Source: Isoetes taiwanensis
Taxonomy: Eukaryota > Streptophyta > Lycopodiopsida > Isoetales > Isoetaceae
Reading direction: 5' to 3'
DNA length: 64,000 bases
Assembly (NCBI GenBank): GCA_021234155.1
Contig: JAJEKV010000008.1
Location: forward strand, 3,361,008 to 3,425,007
Shown here piece after piece: positions 11,031 to 23,025 of this stretch (position 1 is its first letter; every line of letters starts with the position of its first letter). Both the position numbers and the translations under genes were made by a program. The notes under the pieces are model-generated. The model was given only the letters and a program-made list of their open reading frames with translations. It was not told the DNA's origin and searched no databases.

Positions 11031-11305
11031 CCTTCATATACTTCTCACCAATTTTCGTGTTTGTGACATAATTTCTCTATTATAGCAGCATGTCGTCATA
11101 CAGTTTGAAAACTAGAACCTTGCACCACCAACCCATAAACTAAATAGTTCAGAAACAAAGATATACTTCTCACCAATTTCCATGTTTGTAACATAATTTT
11201 TCTCATTAGAGAAAGATGTCGCCATACGCTTTGAAAACTAGAACCTTGCACCACCAATCCATGAACTTAAAGGACTAGGGCAAGGCAAATAGTTCAGAAA
11301 CAAAG
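11031..11305. repeat. Tandem duplication of about 135 bp
   Basis: Both copies (about 11036-11159 and 11160-11305) run from ATATACTTCTCACCAATTT through GAAAACTAGAACCTTGCACC to AATAGTTCAGAAACAAAG. The second carries a 20-base insertion near 11265. Confidence 0.75.
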
Positions 11306-12828
11306 AGGAAAGATGTAATCACCGATGATGAATATCCCATCCTTGAGCTTCTATGACAGTCCCAAATAAGAGGCATGAGTCTACTTTTTTCGCAATTGCA
11401 TTTGGGATACATGTCATGAGATAATTATGCTCTTTGTTACTTTGTTGAGGAACTATAGACATCATGTCCAGAAGAACAAAGGATACTGATACGGTACGCT
11501 TTCTTCCTTCAATTGTTGTAATCTTGATCAATATATATAAGCAAAGCTATTGGGAAGGAACAGAGTGGTCAACCTTTTGTTGATCAAATGTCTGTTGTAA
11601 ATACTAGTTTGGGACTGAACTAGATTCTGAATTACTTGGATATACGCCATATGCAAGAGCTCTTGATTAGGCCAGTTCATTAGCATCCAACTATTCTTAT
11701 ATACAATGCTTGGTTACAAAATGGGGGCTCAAACCAACAAATCCAAGCCATTTGCACGAGTACAAGCTTGGAATAGATGGTGCAACCACAATAAGAACCA
11801 ATTACCACTACAAGCATTACAACAACTGTTACTATTGGTTAACACATTTCATTATCTCCATAAACCTGGTAAAGATCATGTTTTGTAGAAGTGTAATGAA
11901 AACATTGTAGGAAATGTTATATTGGCCCGTCTGATATCCCTTTCAATTCATGGTATACATTTATGGCTTAGCTAGCCCAACAAAGATTTTAGAGATTGTT
12001 AAATAATATGTGTGCTTTATCCAACCTCCTATATTGAAACACGTATTAACAATGGCATTTCTAACACAACATCAAACTCAAACTCAACCTTACATTTTAT
12101 AATTTGACCAGGCATCAAGCGTCCATCCTTTATGTTGCATATCAGAGTACCACAATCATTCCCCGAACACTCAGATGACACCATAGCCATGCACAATGTG
12201 CCCCCAATTAGTGCACTCCATTTTACCACATTGTGGACACTCAATTTGCAAAACAAACTTATGTGCCTCAAGATGGCTCCTACTTAGTTGTACCACCTAT
12301 CCCCTCTATAGTTATAGCACCTATACACCTATATGTGATCTATAATGTCAAATTTAGTAGTACATCAACCATTAAATGGTTGTCTTCCATATATTATGGC
12401 GTCACACTTATATAACATTCTCACTTTTCAAATTTGAACACATTAATAACCTATGTAATGTTTATTTCTAATTCATTTTACTTACTACACAAAGATCTGC
12501 CGGGCACCGTTACTAGTACTAATTAACTTGAACTCATCATGCCATCTTGGACTTACTTTGTGTTAACGGGTTGCTAAAAGTAACCATATCGTAGCTTGCA
12601 AAAAGGAAAGTTTGATGACTATAAAGAGCCAATTTATCACCCATTCCATTGCCTAGTTCGCTTGTTATTTAGCAAATAGCCGAGAAATTTGTTGTGTGGA
12701 ATGGAAGTACAGTTCCTAGGTATGAAATTTTATAGGAAATGTAATAAAATGTATCGTGAAATGGGGAGGGGGGGGATTTGATGTTTTCTATCGATTTTTT
12801 CTTTTTTCCTTTTTTTTTTAATTGTATG
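11306..12828. other. AT-rich spacer, no supportable gene
   Basis: Only short open stretches occur. The minus-strand frame 12271-12029 (80 codons) has no recognisable domain. Confidence 0.35.
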
Positions 12829-12925
12829 TTAGCTGGCAACATCGCTCAACAGGGAGGAGACAATGGCTAAGATTCCTTGATGCGAAAATGAGTCGATCGA
12901 GGACGAACTTCGCCATCACAGGATT
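12829..12925. repeat. Dispersed copy of the 3.9-4.8 kb repeat
   Basis: TTAGCTGGCAACATCGCTCA followed by AAGATTCCTTGATGCGAAAA and GTCGATCGAGGACGAAC matches the second half of the units at 4060-4150, 4430-4510 and 4612-4700. Both boundaries are approximate. Confidence 0.6.
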
Positions 12926-13249
12926 TGTGAAATACAGGATGTCATCAAGTTCTCAAATGATCATAAATTTTACGTCACTTTCATCGTAAGTCTCATTAGC
13001 CCATCTACGACATGGGTTTTGAAGCATAATAGACCAACCTGCATTATGAGAATTGTCAAAATAGAAAACCTGCATATATTTAGATGCATTAACATATGAT
13101 TTTACAAAAAGATTATTGCAAGTTCATAATTGTAGTTTTACCTGTTGGACATATTCTGGAAAGGCAAAGGGTTGAGAACTTGAATTAGCTTTATATGCAG
13201 CTTTTGTAATGTCCACTAGCTGACCATACTTGTCAAATTTTGTTGATGC

Positions 13250-13370
<121 letters not shown>

Positions 13371-15794
13371 AGGCCTATACCAATGGCATTGCAAAAGCAC
13401 AACATTCCATTTGAGCTTCAGTTTCAATCCTCAGGTGCATCCTCGTCATACTTCATTTGCATTTTGGGTGCTTACGTTTAGATGAATATGTAATATAATT
13501 TACATTTTGCTTCGTAGTTGCCTTGCCTTTCTCGTTATCTTGCCTCGTCTACCTCATCTCCATTCACATATCCATTTGATTTTTGCATTTGTACCATGAT
13601 TATAGGTTCACATCTAACCTCTTTATCTGTCATTGCAACTAGGGCCAATATGCCCGCTGCCATGCCGTCTCTCTCGATCGTTTACCGTCTGTAGCTTGTC
13701 CCATCCCAACTTCACCGCTTGATTTCTACTAGTGCTTATCATACCTGTGATCCTCCTCCCAGTGGCCCTCTTTTTTGCTCTTCACTCTCATCACCTCGCC
13801 CTACCATTCCACTTATCTCTTTCTTGCCAATGTCCTTTTGACACATTCTTTGTTAGTGGATGTTGGAATTCCAAATGTTGGTCTTTAAGGTGATGTTTTG
13901 GTCCATTTGCCGGTGGCTTGCAATGCAACCCCCTCTTTATTGCACTCAATGATTGTCCATCATGTTTGTTTCTATCTAAAATTGCCTATATGCATGTCAT
14001 GAGTTCCATCTGCCTGTACATAGGCCTCTTAACCATTCGATTGATTTGACCTCATTCATGAGAAGTAGTGCATCTGCCATAGCCTCATATATTTTCTCGT
14101 CTCGAATTTGTCTACAACTAGCACCTCAACTCTCTCCTTTTTAGTAGTTAACTCTTTCCATGGATGGCTTTACTACTAACATGTCATGGCATGTAGTCAT
14201 TGTGTTTTTAGTTCATTTATCATGTCCATTACTTCTTTTGTTTTATTATAATTGCAGACCATATGTATGGCACTAGCTTTATTAATAATATGTCACTTTA
14301 CCTAGTCATTGTATTTTCACTTGTCCTTTTCTACCATATGGCTAACCTCTTGCACTCCACCCTGACCTTGGCACTTTTGACCTCCATCTCCTCCTTTCCT
14401 TTGGCCATAACCTCACCTTTGATAGCTTAACCCTCATTTTTGCTGGATCCACGACGTGCTCCTAATTTTAACTTTAATCTCAATATCCTTCTTGACCTTC
14501 CTCTTGATTTGTGCTAACATGTCTATAACCTCTTCCTCAATCTCGTCCCTCATTTATAAAAGTATTATTCATATTGCGTCATTTATTCATGGCTTTAGGC
14601 ATGTGGTATTATTTTTCTTATGATATCACCACACATTTCTTCTCTGCTAGCCTGAACCAGACCTTGGCTATCTTACTATTCACCTTCATTTTCCTATTAA
14701 CCACCATCCAATTAAATTGGGATTATGTCAATTCCAAAATCACGCCAACCTGCAGTTGTTTTCTAGAGGTTTTTTGTTTTTTTTTATCCCTTTTTTTTTT
14801 TACTTGATAAATCACATAAATGTTGCAGTTCCCATGAGTCGTTTTAGATGCGACTTGAAATATACAAAACAGAAGGGCAAGTTGTTTAAGGTCATGACAT
14901 CAAAATCCAAGAACATTGGAACAAAAATAATATATAATTTGATAACAGACCTTATTTTTGGGGCAAGAGCAACCCCGAAATTATAGATACATGAAATAAA
15001 TATCATTAAAAACAATCATATATATTCAAATAAAACATTAAGGGATCAATCCACATTTTTCCACATATTTAACAAGGTGTGTGTTTTCTTTGGGCAGAAA
15101 CAACCTTAAAATTATGGATATATCAAACAACTATCAATAAAAACAATGATATTCCAATTAAGGAATCAATCCATGTTTTCTTACATAAGAAACAAGATTA
15201 TCTTCCATGTTAGCTGCCCTGTCCAGTTCTGGATGCGACTAACACTCCACAAACTATCATTTCCCTAGCCGAATTATTCACAATATCTATAAATTGGACG
15301 ACGAACTCATCTGTTGCAAAGTTGTTCGGATCATAAGATGATGGATTCTAGGCTTGAGTTTGATGGTAGAAGCACACGAGGTATTATAAAAAGAGACAAA
15401 CTTCTTAGCATTAATAACATCATATCTTGTAATGGAAAAGTAAGAAAGATATAAGATAACAAGTATATCAGATTTTTCATGTGGACAAAGAAACTTAATA
15501 TTATCCAATAGAGAAATGAGATTGATACTAGAGATTCTCCAACTAACAGTAAGATGAGGGAAAGATGACTATATCTCTTAGCCAAGTCCTTTCTAATTAT
15601 TTTTCAGGCTACTCTTAGAGTTCCCTGCCCTTGTGCATTATTTGATTCGATGATTGAGGTGTTGTGGTTGTCACCCCTGCAAGTTCAAACTCGTCATCAC
15701 ATTCCTCTAATTATTTCAACAACTAAAACCTAGTTATAAAATAAAACAAATGACGCCAAACGTGTATTGTAAATATAATAGAGAGGCATCAAGA
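13371..15794. other. AT-rich spacer, no supportable gene
   Basis: Long CT-rich, stop-laden sequence on the plus strand. Minus-strand translation of about 14330-14530 gives Lys/Arg-rich fragments that could be old gag remnants, but nothing firm. Two loosely repeated stretches (AAACAA..AT with AAGG(A/G)ATCAATCCA) occur near 15010-15060 and 15140-15175. Confidence 0.35.
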
Positions 15795-18745
15795 AACACT
15801 TGGGGGAACTCACTATTCCTACCAAACTCGATGCACGCCCCATCTAGCAAACGACAGTACAGGCTCAATCCCAATTTCCGTGACCGCGTCAAAGCAGAAA
15901 TAGATAAACTTTTGGCTGCTGGACTAATTTATGAGGTCAAACATTCTGAGTGGATGAGCCCAATTGTTACTGCCCTCAAGCATAATGGCAAAATACGTAT
16001 TTGCATGGATTATCAAAAGCTCAATATGGCTACGGAACGAGATCATTTTCACCTACCCTTCACAGATTAAGTTCTTGAAGAAGTAGCAGGCCACGAGATA
16101 TACTCATTCATGGATGGCTTCTCTGGCTACAATCAAATTTCTATCAAAGCTGAAGATCAGTTGAAAACCACCTTCACCACGCCGTGGGGCACTTTTGCCC
16201 ACAAAGTGGTGCCTTTTGGGCTATCCAATTCTCCCTCTACTTTTCAACGCATTGGGTGAAAGCATGCTAGGGTGTACCATCTAAAGTTCTTTTTAGGGAG
16301 TGCGAAACTACCCAGAAAAGTACCCAGCACTGGGTACTGGGGACTTGCATAAATGTCTCTAATAGTATTGTTATGCTCTAATACTAGTATAGACTCACAT
16401 TTTATTGACCTTCAATTCAAAATTTTTGGATTGATTTTAATGGAAAGAAAAAACAGAAAGTACAAGTTTTAAAAGTACCCAGTGTAGGTACTTTTGAGGG
16501 TTCCAAAAGTGGTACACCGTAGCATGCTTTCACCCCCATTATGCTTTCTGTTTTTCAAGATTACATGAAAGATAATACTTTTTTGCAAGTCTTCCAGGTT
16601 GATTTTTTCTGCTTACAGCTCCATGGATGATCACCTTGATAAGTTGGAATTAGTTTTTCAAAAATGTGATGAATCTGGTATTAGTTTGAAGTCAGAGAAG
16701 TGCACTTTTTGTGTCACTTCAGGTGTTCTCCTTGGTCACGTCATGAGTAAAGATGCTATTACCACGAAGCCTGCAAAATTTAGTTGCATGCTCAAAGCTC
16801 AAGCACTGTCAAACACCAAGGAAAGATGCTCATTCCATGGCAAGGTAAATAATTATGCAATCTTCATTCCTAGACTCGTTGCCATTGCAGATCCCATTCA
16901 TAAACTCACGGGTGATGAATCCTCTTGGGCTTGGAATCCCCAGGCGGATGCATCGTTTTAACAATTAAAGGTTCTGCTTACTCAAGCTCATGTTCTTGTT
17001 CCACCTCAATGGGACAAACCCTTTCATGTTCATGTTGATGTCTCGGCCTTTGCCATCAGTGTTGTTCTTTCCCTGGAATATGATTTCTCACACTGACAAG
17101 CCTATTCGTTATGCAAGTAGGAAACTCAATCCTGCCGAGAAAAATTACTCTACCACAGAACGTGAGGCTTTGGGACTCATCTTTTGTGTACAATGGTTCC
17201 ATCACTATTTATTGGGTAGCAGAATCAAGTTCTTTGTTGATCATCAAGCTCTGCTCTATGTCATCAACAAAACCACGCCCACAGGACGCATCGCCCATTG
17301 GGTACTGCTCCTTCAAGAGTTTGCTCCCTTTGAAATTATTTACAAGGCAAGCAAGTCACATGTTGTGCCTGACTATCTTTCACACATTCACACGGACGAC
17401 CCTTCCACATGTGTTTTTGATGCTTTTCTCCATGCACAACTCTTCTTGGTCACGGCCACGCCCCATTGGTTTCACGACTACCAGAAATATCTTCTCTCCG
17501 GTGCATTACCATCAGAAGCCCCCTTGCTCTCTCCTGAGAAGCTCCAGTCACACCGTCAGTAGTTCCTCCGTGAAGTCCGTGACTATACCATGGTCGTTGT
17601 ACACCTTTATCCTTTATAAGTGTGGCAACGATATGGTTTTATGAATGTGTGTTCTTCCTCACGAAGTCCCCGAGATTGTTCGCCAAGCTCATGAGGGCCT
17701 TGATGGAGGACATTTTAGTGGTGATAACACGGCATGGAAAATCCTTCTAGCAGGCTCATGCGCGCATCTGTGATGTCTGTCGGCGCGTGGGATGACCCAT
17801 GGCCCGTGACGCTCTACCCTTAACTCCAGTTGCCACGCCATGGCCCTTCAGCAAATGGGGGATGGATTTTATTGGGCCAATGGATCCACCTGCGTGACAC
17901 TCCCGTGCTCGCTATATACTTGTCCTCACTGATTATGCCACTAAGTGGGTGGAAGCCTGTGCACTTCCTGATAACACTGCTGCCAGCGCGTCAAAAGTAC
18001 TTTACATGCATGTCATCACATGCTTCAGTTGCCCCACAAAACTTGTTAGTGACCGAGGAGTTCATTTTATAAATCAGACAATTAAAGAATTGACAGATTA
18101 TTTGCACATACATCATCGAAAGAGTACTCCTTATTATCCACAAGGCAATGGTCTTGCTGAAAGTACCAACAAGACTCTCATCAACATTTTGAAGAAGATT
18201 TGTGACGCCTCCAGAACTGATTGGCAGGACAAATTACCTACTGTTTTATGGGCCTACAACACTAGTTACAAGATTGCTATAGGACAAACACCATTTAAAT
18301 TGGTCTATGGTCAAGAAGCTTTAATGCCTTTCGAGTTTGTTCTCCCATCTCTTCATTTCCAACTTGCTACTATGCATGATCCTCATGCTGCTCTTCAAAA
18401 GCGTGTTATCAATTACAACAGTTAGATGAGCTTCGCAGAGATGTATATCTTAGAGTTCTTGCTGGATACCAATTATGAAAATTATGGCATGACAAATACA
18501 TCAAAACAAAAACATTCAAGGAAGGAGATTTAATTCTTCTTTATGATTCCGTATAAAAATTTTCCAGGGAAGGTGAAATTTCGGTGGCTAAGCCCTTATC
18601 AAATTCTTCAACTGATCCAACCAAGTGTATTTTAACATGCCGAGTTAGATGGCTCTCCATTACCCACTTTGGTTAATGGTTTTCACCTCAAACCTTTTTA
18701 CACAAACACAATAGATACAACTCAAGACACAGAGATGTCTGATTG
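15795..18745 (+). mobile_element. Decayed Ty3/gypsy retrotransposon pol (RT-RNase H-integrase)
   Basis: Domain order is that of Ty3/gypsy. RT N-terminal half at about 15840-16250: YRLNPNFRDRVKAEID, KIRICMDYQKLN, YSFMDGFSGYNQI, VVPFGLSNSPSTFQR. The frame is then cut by a MITE (16254-16537) and resumes with the palm region (FSAYSSMDDHLDKLELVF, GHVMSKD) at about 16541-16760; the catalytic aspartate pair is damaged at the restart. RNase H lies at about 17010-17400 (YASRKLNPAEKNYSTTEREA, VDHQALLYV). Integrase follows: HEGLDGGHFSGDN zinc region near 17690, GMDFIGP near 17865, LVSDRGVHF near 18045, PQGNGLAESTNKTL near 18140. Several stops and frameshifts break it. No gag, protease or paired LTRs could be assigned. 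Confidence 0.88.
16254..16537. mobile_element. MITE inserted in the gypsy RT
   Basis: A non-coding insert of about 282 bp with 25-base terminal inverted repeats differing at one position: 16254-16278 starts GGGTGAAAGCATGCTAGG and 16511-16535 ends CTACGG-complement then GCATGCTTTCACCC. The host sequence CGC-ATT|ATGC is split with ATT on both sides (16251-16253, 16538-16540), a 3-base target duplication. Inner words AAAAGTACCCAG and GTACTTTT also form an inverted pair. Size and 3-base duplication fit a PIF/Harbinger-type MITE; the superfamily is inferred. Confidence 0.82.
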
Positions 18746-18860
18746 AGTACATACTTACTTATATTAAAAAGGCAAAGGATTACACAAAATTCTGAGCATA
18801 GCCCTTACTTAATCACAAGGGCCTCGCCCTATATACAAAATCCTACTCTAAAAATCCTAG

Positions 18861-19100
18861 CTACTCTGGGTTCGGAGCAGCACAGGCCCGCAGGATTACA
18901 TATGCTGCCTGGTCAGGGTCATAGTGGAGGTGCAAGATCACGTCCTGGTAATTGGACATCGGATCCGGGTTATCAGCAGGCCCGGACAGCTAGCCATCCA
19001 TTGGGATGCCGCGGTTCTTCATCTTCCATAGGTCGAGATCATTCATATGGCATGTGATCCATTCGAGACAGTTCTTCGACATGGTATTGATCATCTCCAT
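18861..19100 (-). pseudogene. Small unknown ORF with one in-frame stop and its own TATA box
   Basis: From the ATG at 19100 the frame reads 36 residues (begins MEMINTMSKNCLEWITCHMN), meets TAG at 18992-18990, then continues open for 42 codons (contains VILHLHYDPDQAAYVILRAC) to a second TAG at 18863-18861. Continuity across the first stop suggests one 79-residue protein with a nonsense mutation, or stop read-through. No known domain is recognised. A TATA box lies about 45 bases upstream. It sits antisense, directly after the gypsy pol end, so it could be part of a nested element or LTR. Confidence 0.4.
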
Positions 19101-19640
19101 CGCCGCAAGTCCTGAGCTCTTGCTTCGCTCTTTGTTCGCCTTATATAGTCCTACCGCTTGAGGGTTGCCACGGTGGCCCAATCAAATTTCTGCTGACGTG
19201 TCCACGTGCAAGGAACATTCCAATTTAAGATTCCTATATCTCGTCGCAAATCTAGTCGCGGTACCATCTCTTTGGACTGCTATTTCTGCCACCACCTTTC
19301 TTTAAAGTGTTCGGACTCTCGAGTTGCCCGTCTTAATTACGCACGCTTAACACCATGACTATGTCAAATCATTATTGTACCTCATCATGACGTCCCATCA
19401 GACCGTTCATTCCAGTTCATCTCCACCCTCGATTCACTCTCAGTTGGCTTTCTGGGACTTAACCAAAATCCTTTGAATTTCGAAAACTTCTTTCATCTAC
19501 GCTGCCATCTGGCACTACCAATGGCTCAAATTCCACTTTCGACATTGCCTATAAAATTTTTGGATGAATAGACGCAGATCCTAACGCTTCTGAAATTTTT
19601 CTATTCTTCGTCTTCCGCCTTCAAAATCCTTCCGTCGATC
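19101..19640. other. Spacer between antisense ORF and gag-like region
   Basis: Contains the TATA box noted separately; otherwise no coding or repeat signal. Confidence 0.35.
19138..19152 (-). promoter_or_regulatory. TATA box for the small antisense ORF
   Basis: Minus-strand GGACTATATAAGGCG gives a strong CTATATAAG TATA box about 45 bases before the ATG at 19100, with a short purine-rich leader between. Confidence 0.45.
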
Positions 19641-22015
19641 GCCATGGCTGCCTCTCCAAAGTTGCCCACTCTTCAGGCCACAATGTCTATGGATCTTGAG
19701 CCATTCGGTTATCTTTTCCACTGCCACAGTTCGTGACCCTCTCGAAGGCGCCAATCACGAAGTTGCTGAAAGGGCGGGGTTGCTTGAATTCTCGAAACAA
19801 GAACTCCCAATCCGGCTCAACTCCGGCAGTTTGTTGCACATCTGATCAAGACAGATGCAGGCTATCAGATAATGATGAATAACACAAGAATCACTCTCAA
19901 GCAAAGTCTTTTGTCCCAGGTATTTCAATTGCCTCAACGCACTCCTTCTTTGAATTGGGCTGCCTTGCATGATCATGATGTTACTATTTATGGCCAAACT
20001 CCATATGCAGCCACAACATTTATGGCCAAACTCCATATGCGGCCACAACACATAAGCTCACAAATATTGTGAAGCCCCATGAAGCTTTTGTTAAATTTTT
20101 GTGGTGCAAATTCTATGGCTACTCCGTCAAAAACACTCACATCAACCAAACACTCCTTCCACATGGCCATTGCTGCTATTCATTCCATAAGTTTTGTTGA
20201 TTGGCCACAAATCTTGTTCCAGCATCTTCTCCATGAAGTGGACATGCTCCGTCAATCTCCAGGCTATGGGTGCCCACTTTCGGGCAATTATCAACCAGTG
20301 CCTTCCAGAGCCCAGTCGCCTCTCAACCACATATCTGGAGGCTACTTCTCAAGCTTCAAGTCACACACCTTCTATTATCGCTGCCATCAAGGAACTTCAG
20401 GAAGAAACCTCACGTCTGTGCCTTGAGGCACAACCATCTCCATGACAGTAGGAACCACACCACAGTCCTGTCACCAATGTTCCTTCCTCGCAATCCACCC
20501 ATGTCACTCTCAGCAAATCTCTCAAATTTTCGCTCATATCGTTCAACCGCCACCTTTGCCTCTTCAACCCATTGTTCCTCCACCCACTCGTTGCGCTCTG
20601 TACCAATATGAATAGATTGTCGCAGGCTGTATGATCAAACTCTAGGAATCCCAAGAACATTTCATGAATGACGTCAAGGAATATATGGATTCCACGGATG
20701 CCTTGCACCGTAATGTTCAGGCTGCCAATACTCAAATTCAGACTCTAGAAGAAAGCCTTTAGAGTATACATGGAGGCTCGAAACTCGTGAGGCTCTCAAG
20801 AATAAGCACGAGACAGTGACACACTGGAAGAACAGCAGGCTCAACTTCAGGCCACTATCAGGGAACTTCTGGCTCAGATCAAAGACAAAGACAAGATTCT
20901 TGTTGACACTCAGGCCTTTTATACAAGATTGCAGAATGAGTACACTCGGCAACAACATGCCACCACGCAAGCAGAAATTCGTGTTTCTATTTTAGAAGGT
21001 CAGCTTTGCGGCAGTACATACTCAGGTCACGGCCTTGCAAACAAAAATTTCACGGAGGCTCGTAAAACGTTTTTTGGTAGATGACACAGAAATGGCAAGC
21101 CTCTAGTTGCAGGTCTCCATGCATGGCCCGTCATCTTCACACGCCACTCATTCTCACGGGAGATCAGGGACCAGCTTTGTCTTCTCAATGAAAATGACAA
21201 TAAGATTCATGGTATGGAACACGAGCTACAGCAGGCCATTCAGTCAGCTGATGAAGCTCACAATCAGCATGAGACTTACATCTCATTAACTGTTCACATT
21301 CCGGGTGATTTTCCAAAACCCATGAGCTATCTGGATTGTGTGCTTCCTCGAAGACATCTTTTCATGATCAAGTGGTACACTGTCAGTGGCACCCTTCAGG
21401 GTTCTCTCACCAGTATCCTCACCATCTGGCCTGATCTCTTCATAGAAGACAAAGGTCTTTTATGTGCTCTTCTGACATACCAGTTCATTCCTCGTGAAGA
21501 TGCTAAATTCTTCATTTTTCGCCTGGTTCAACCAATGGCATATGTTCTGCATGACTTTTATTTGGTTGACACACAGCTTCGACGACGGTCGACACTGTGC
21601 CTTTCAAGGTGGCCCAAATGCCACATGGCTGTTACAGCCTGAGAACAAGTATCTTCATGATCAGACATGGGTCAATGCCTTCAAGCGGAATATATGCTTG
21701 AACTTGCTCATCATTTGCCCCTTTGGATTGCAGAAACATTGCAGCAAGTCCGTCAGAACTTGCACGAAGAAATGGGAATCTAGTTTGTACAGATCTATTT
21801 GCAGCACCTTGAAGCTTGTCCCAAAAGTCCTCTCCCGAAGGTCCTCACGATGGACGGGCAACCTTCCCAATCCAAAATCGTGATTTGGCTCTTCCAATGG
21901 GCTCAAAGCATTGACATTGCCCTAGGGACCAAGTTTCGTGGCCAGAAGACCACCCCTTCTTTGAGAAGCGCCAAAGTAGTCATGTTCAGCACACTCGTAG
22001 TCAATTGACCTAGGA
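19641..22015 (+). mobile_element. Gag-like, broken retroelement protein region
   Basis: Starting at MAASPKLPTLQATMSMDLEP (19645) the plus strand shows many short open stretches that can only be followed by changing frame: QLRQFVAHLIKTDAGYQIMM (about 19820), KPHEAFVKFLWCKFYGYSV (about 20075), a coiled-coil-like part (MNDVKEYMDSTDALHRNV, about 20665), and IPGDFPKPMSYLDCVLPRRH near 21300. The order (globular N-part, coiled coil, C-part) recalls large plant retroelement gag-like or 'plant transposon protein' ORFs. The assignment is by style only. A 32-base word containing TATGGCCAAACTCCATATGC is tandemly duplicated at about 19987-20050. Confidence 0.35.
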
Positions 22016-22666
22016 GGTGGATGCTGAATACTGCGTAGGGCGTACGCGCTTCTTTCTTTTACAAAACTGACCATGTAACTTGGTCTCTAGGGTAATTTCG
22101 CCATTTGGGACGACATGGCAAAGTTGAATTGCCATTTTGAAGCCTTTGTAGTGCCCGAATAAGGAAACACTTGGGTTTCTAGACTGTTGCACGCAGGACG
22201 CACTACGGTTTGATAAGTTCCCATCTTGGATGGAGGATTCAACAATTGGATCAGGAAATCGAGCTCGGGGAGGGTAGTCATTAGCGTATGGCCCCCCGAG
22301 GGAGCGTTGCCAGGAAAGGCTGCCTCAGGAACTTTTGGAACACACCTCCTAGGGTCCGTAGTCCCTCCTCCTTTGAGGCGGTCATGCAAGGTCCTGGCCT
22401 TGGTTGACTTGGGGAAGGGTGCCAGCTCGACTGCCCAACAAAGGGATGCCTGGACTGCTTTAATGCCAACTCTTTGGTCTAAACCTTGTCCAAAAATTCG
22501 GGAAATCGGCATGTATGCTGGTGATGACTTAGGAAGCCAGCTGACAAAATATCAGAGTTTGATTTCATATTATGCAGCTCGCGTCTCCTTCTACTTCTGT
22601 TGCTAGTGGTAGAAGTGGTAATGCTGGATCAAAAGGAAAAGGACTTTCATCCCCCTACACGCACAA
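22016..22666. other. Possible LTR or 3' region of the decayed element
   Basis: Higher GC than its surroundings, with long but featureless open frames on both strands (22226-22606 plus, 22512-22087 minus). No partner copy was found in the window, so an LTR cannot be proven. Confidence 0.25.
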
Positions 22667-23025
22667 CTAAAATTTCTGAAATGTGGGCTCTAGCTTAGAT
22701 ATGTTCTCAATGGCTAGCTTTGTTTTAAAGGCCACATCATCCATCTCCTTCTTCAAAGATCTAATGCCAGGTAAGATTCTTTCATTAAGATCCTTCTCCC
22801 TCAATGTGTTAATGTAATTGATACCTTTATAGTTTTGGGTTCGCGTCTTCATGACATCTTCATTTTCCTTGATTTCAAGCTTGACCTTTCCTTTTTCAAG
22901 TTCAAGAAGTCCAATTTGCCTTTCGAGTTTTCGTTGATTCTCTTCTCCATACCGAAGTTTAGCTTTAGCAGCCGTCAAAGTCTGTTCTGTAGACTGATGC
23001 CATGTATTTAGTAAGTTGCAAAAGT
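22667..23025 (-). CDS. Terminal exon of an unknown coiled-coil protein
   Basis: An acceptor CCCTGATTGCAG ends at 23026, and the exon runs open for 119 codons to TAG at 22669-22667 (enters in phase 2). The peptide is highly charged and heptad-like: LRYGEENQRKLERQIGLLEL, KGKVKLEIKENEDVMKTRTQ, then IRSLKKEMDDVAFKTKLAIE. This is a long alpha-helical coiled coil, as in SMC-, kinetochore- or cytoskeleton-type proteins; no specific family is recognisable. Upstream exons should lie above 23025 but I could not identify them, so the exon may be isolated. Confidence 0.5.

Noticed and set aside
22087-22606. Long overlapping frames on both strands
   Set aside because: Higher GC lowers stop frequency; no domain, no start context, no conservation that I can see.
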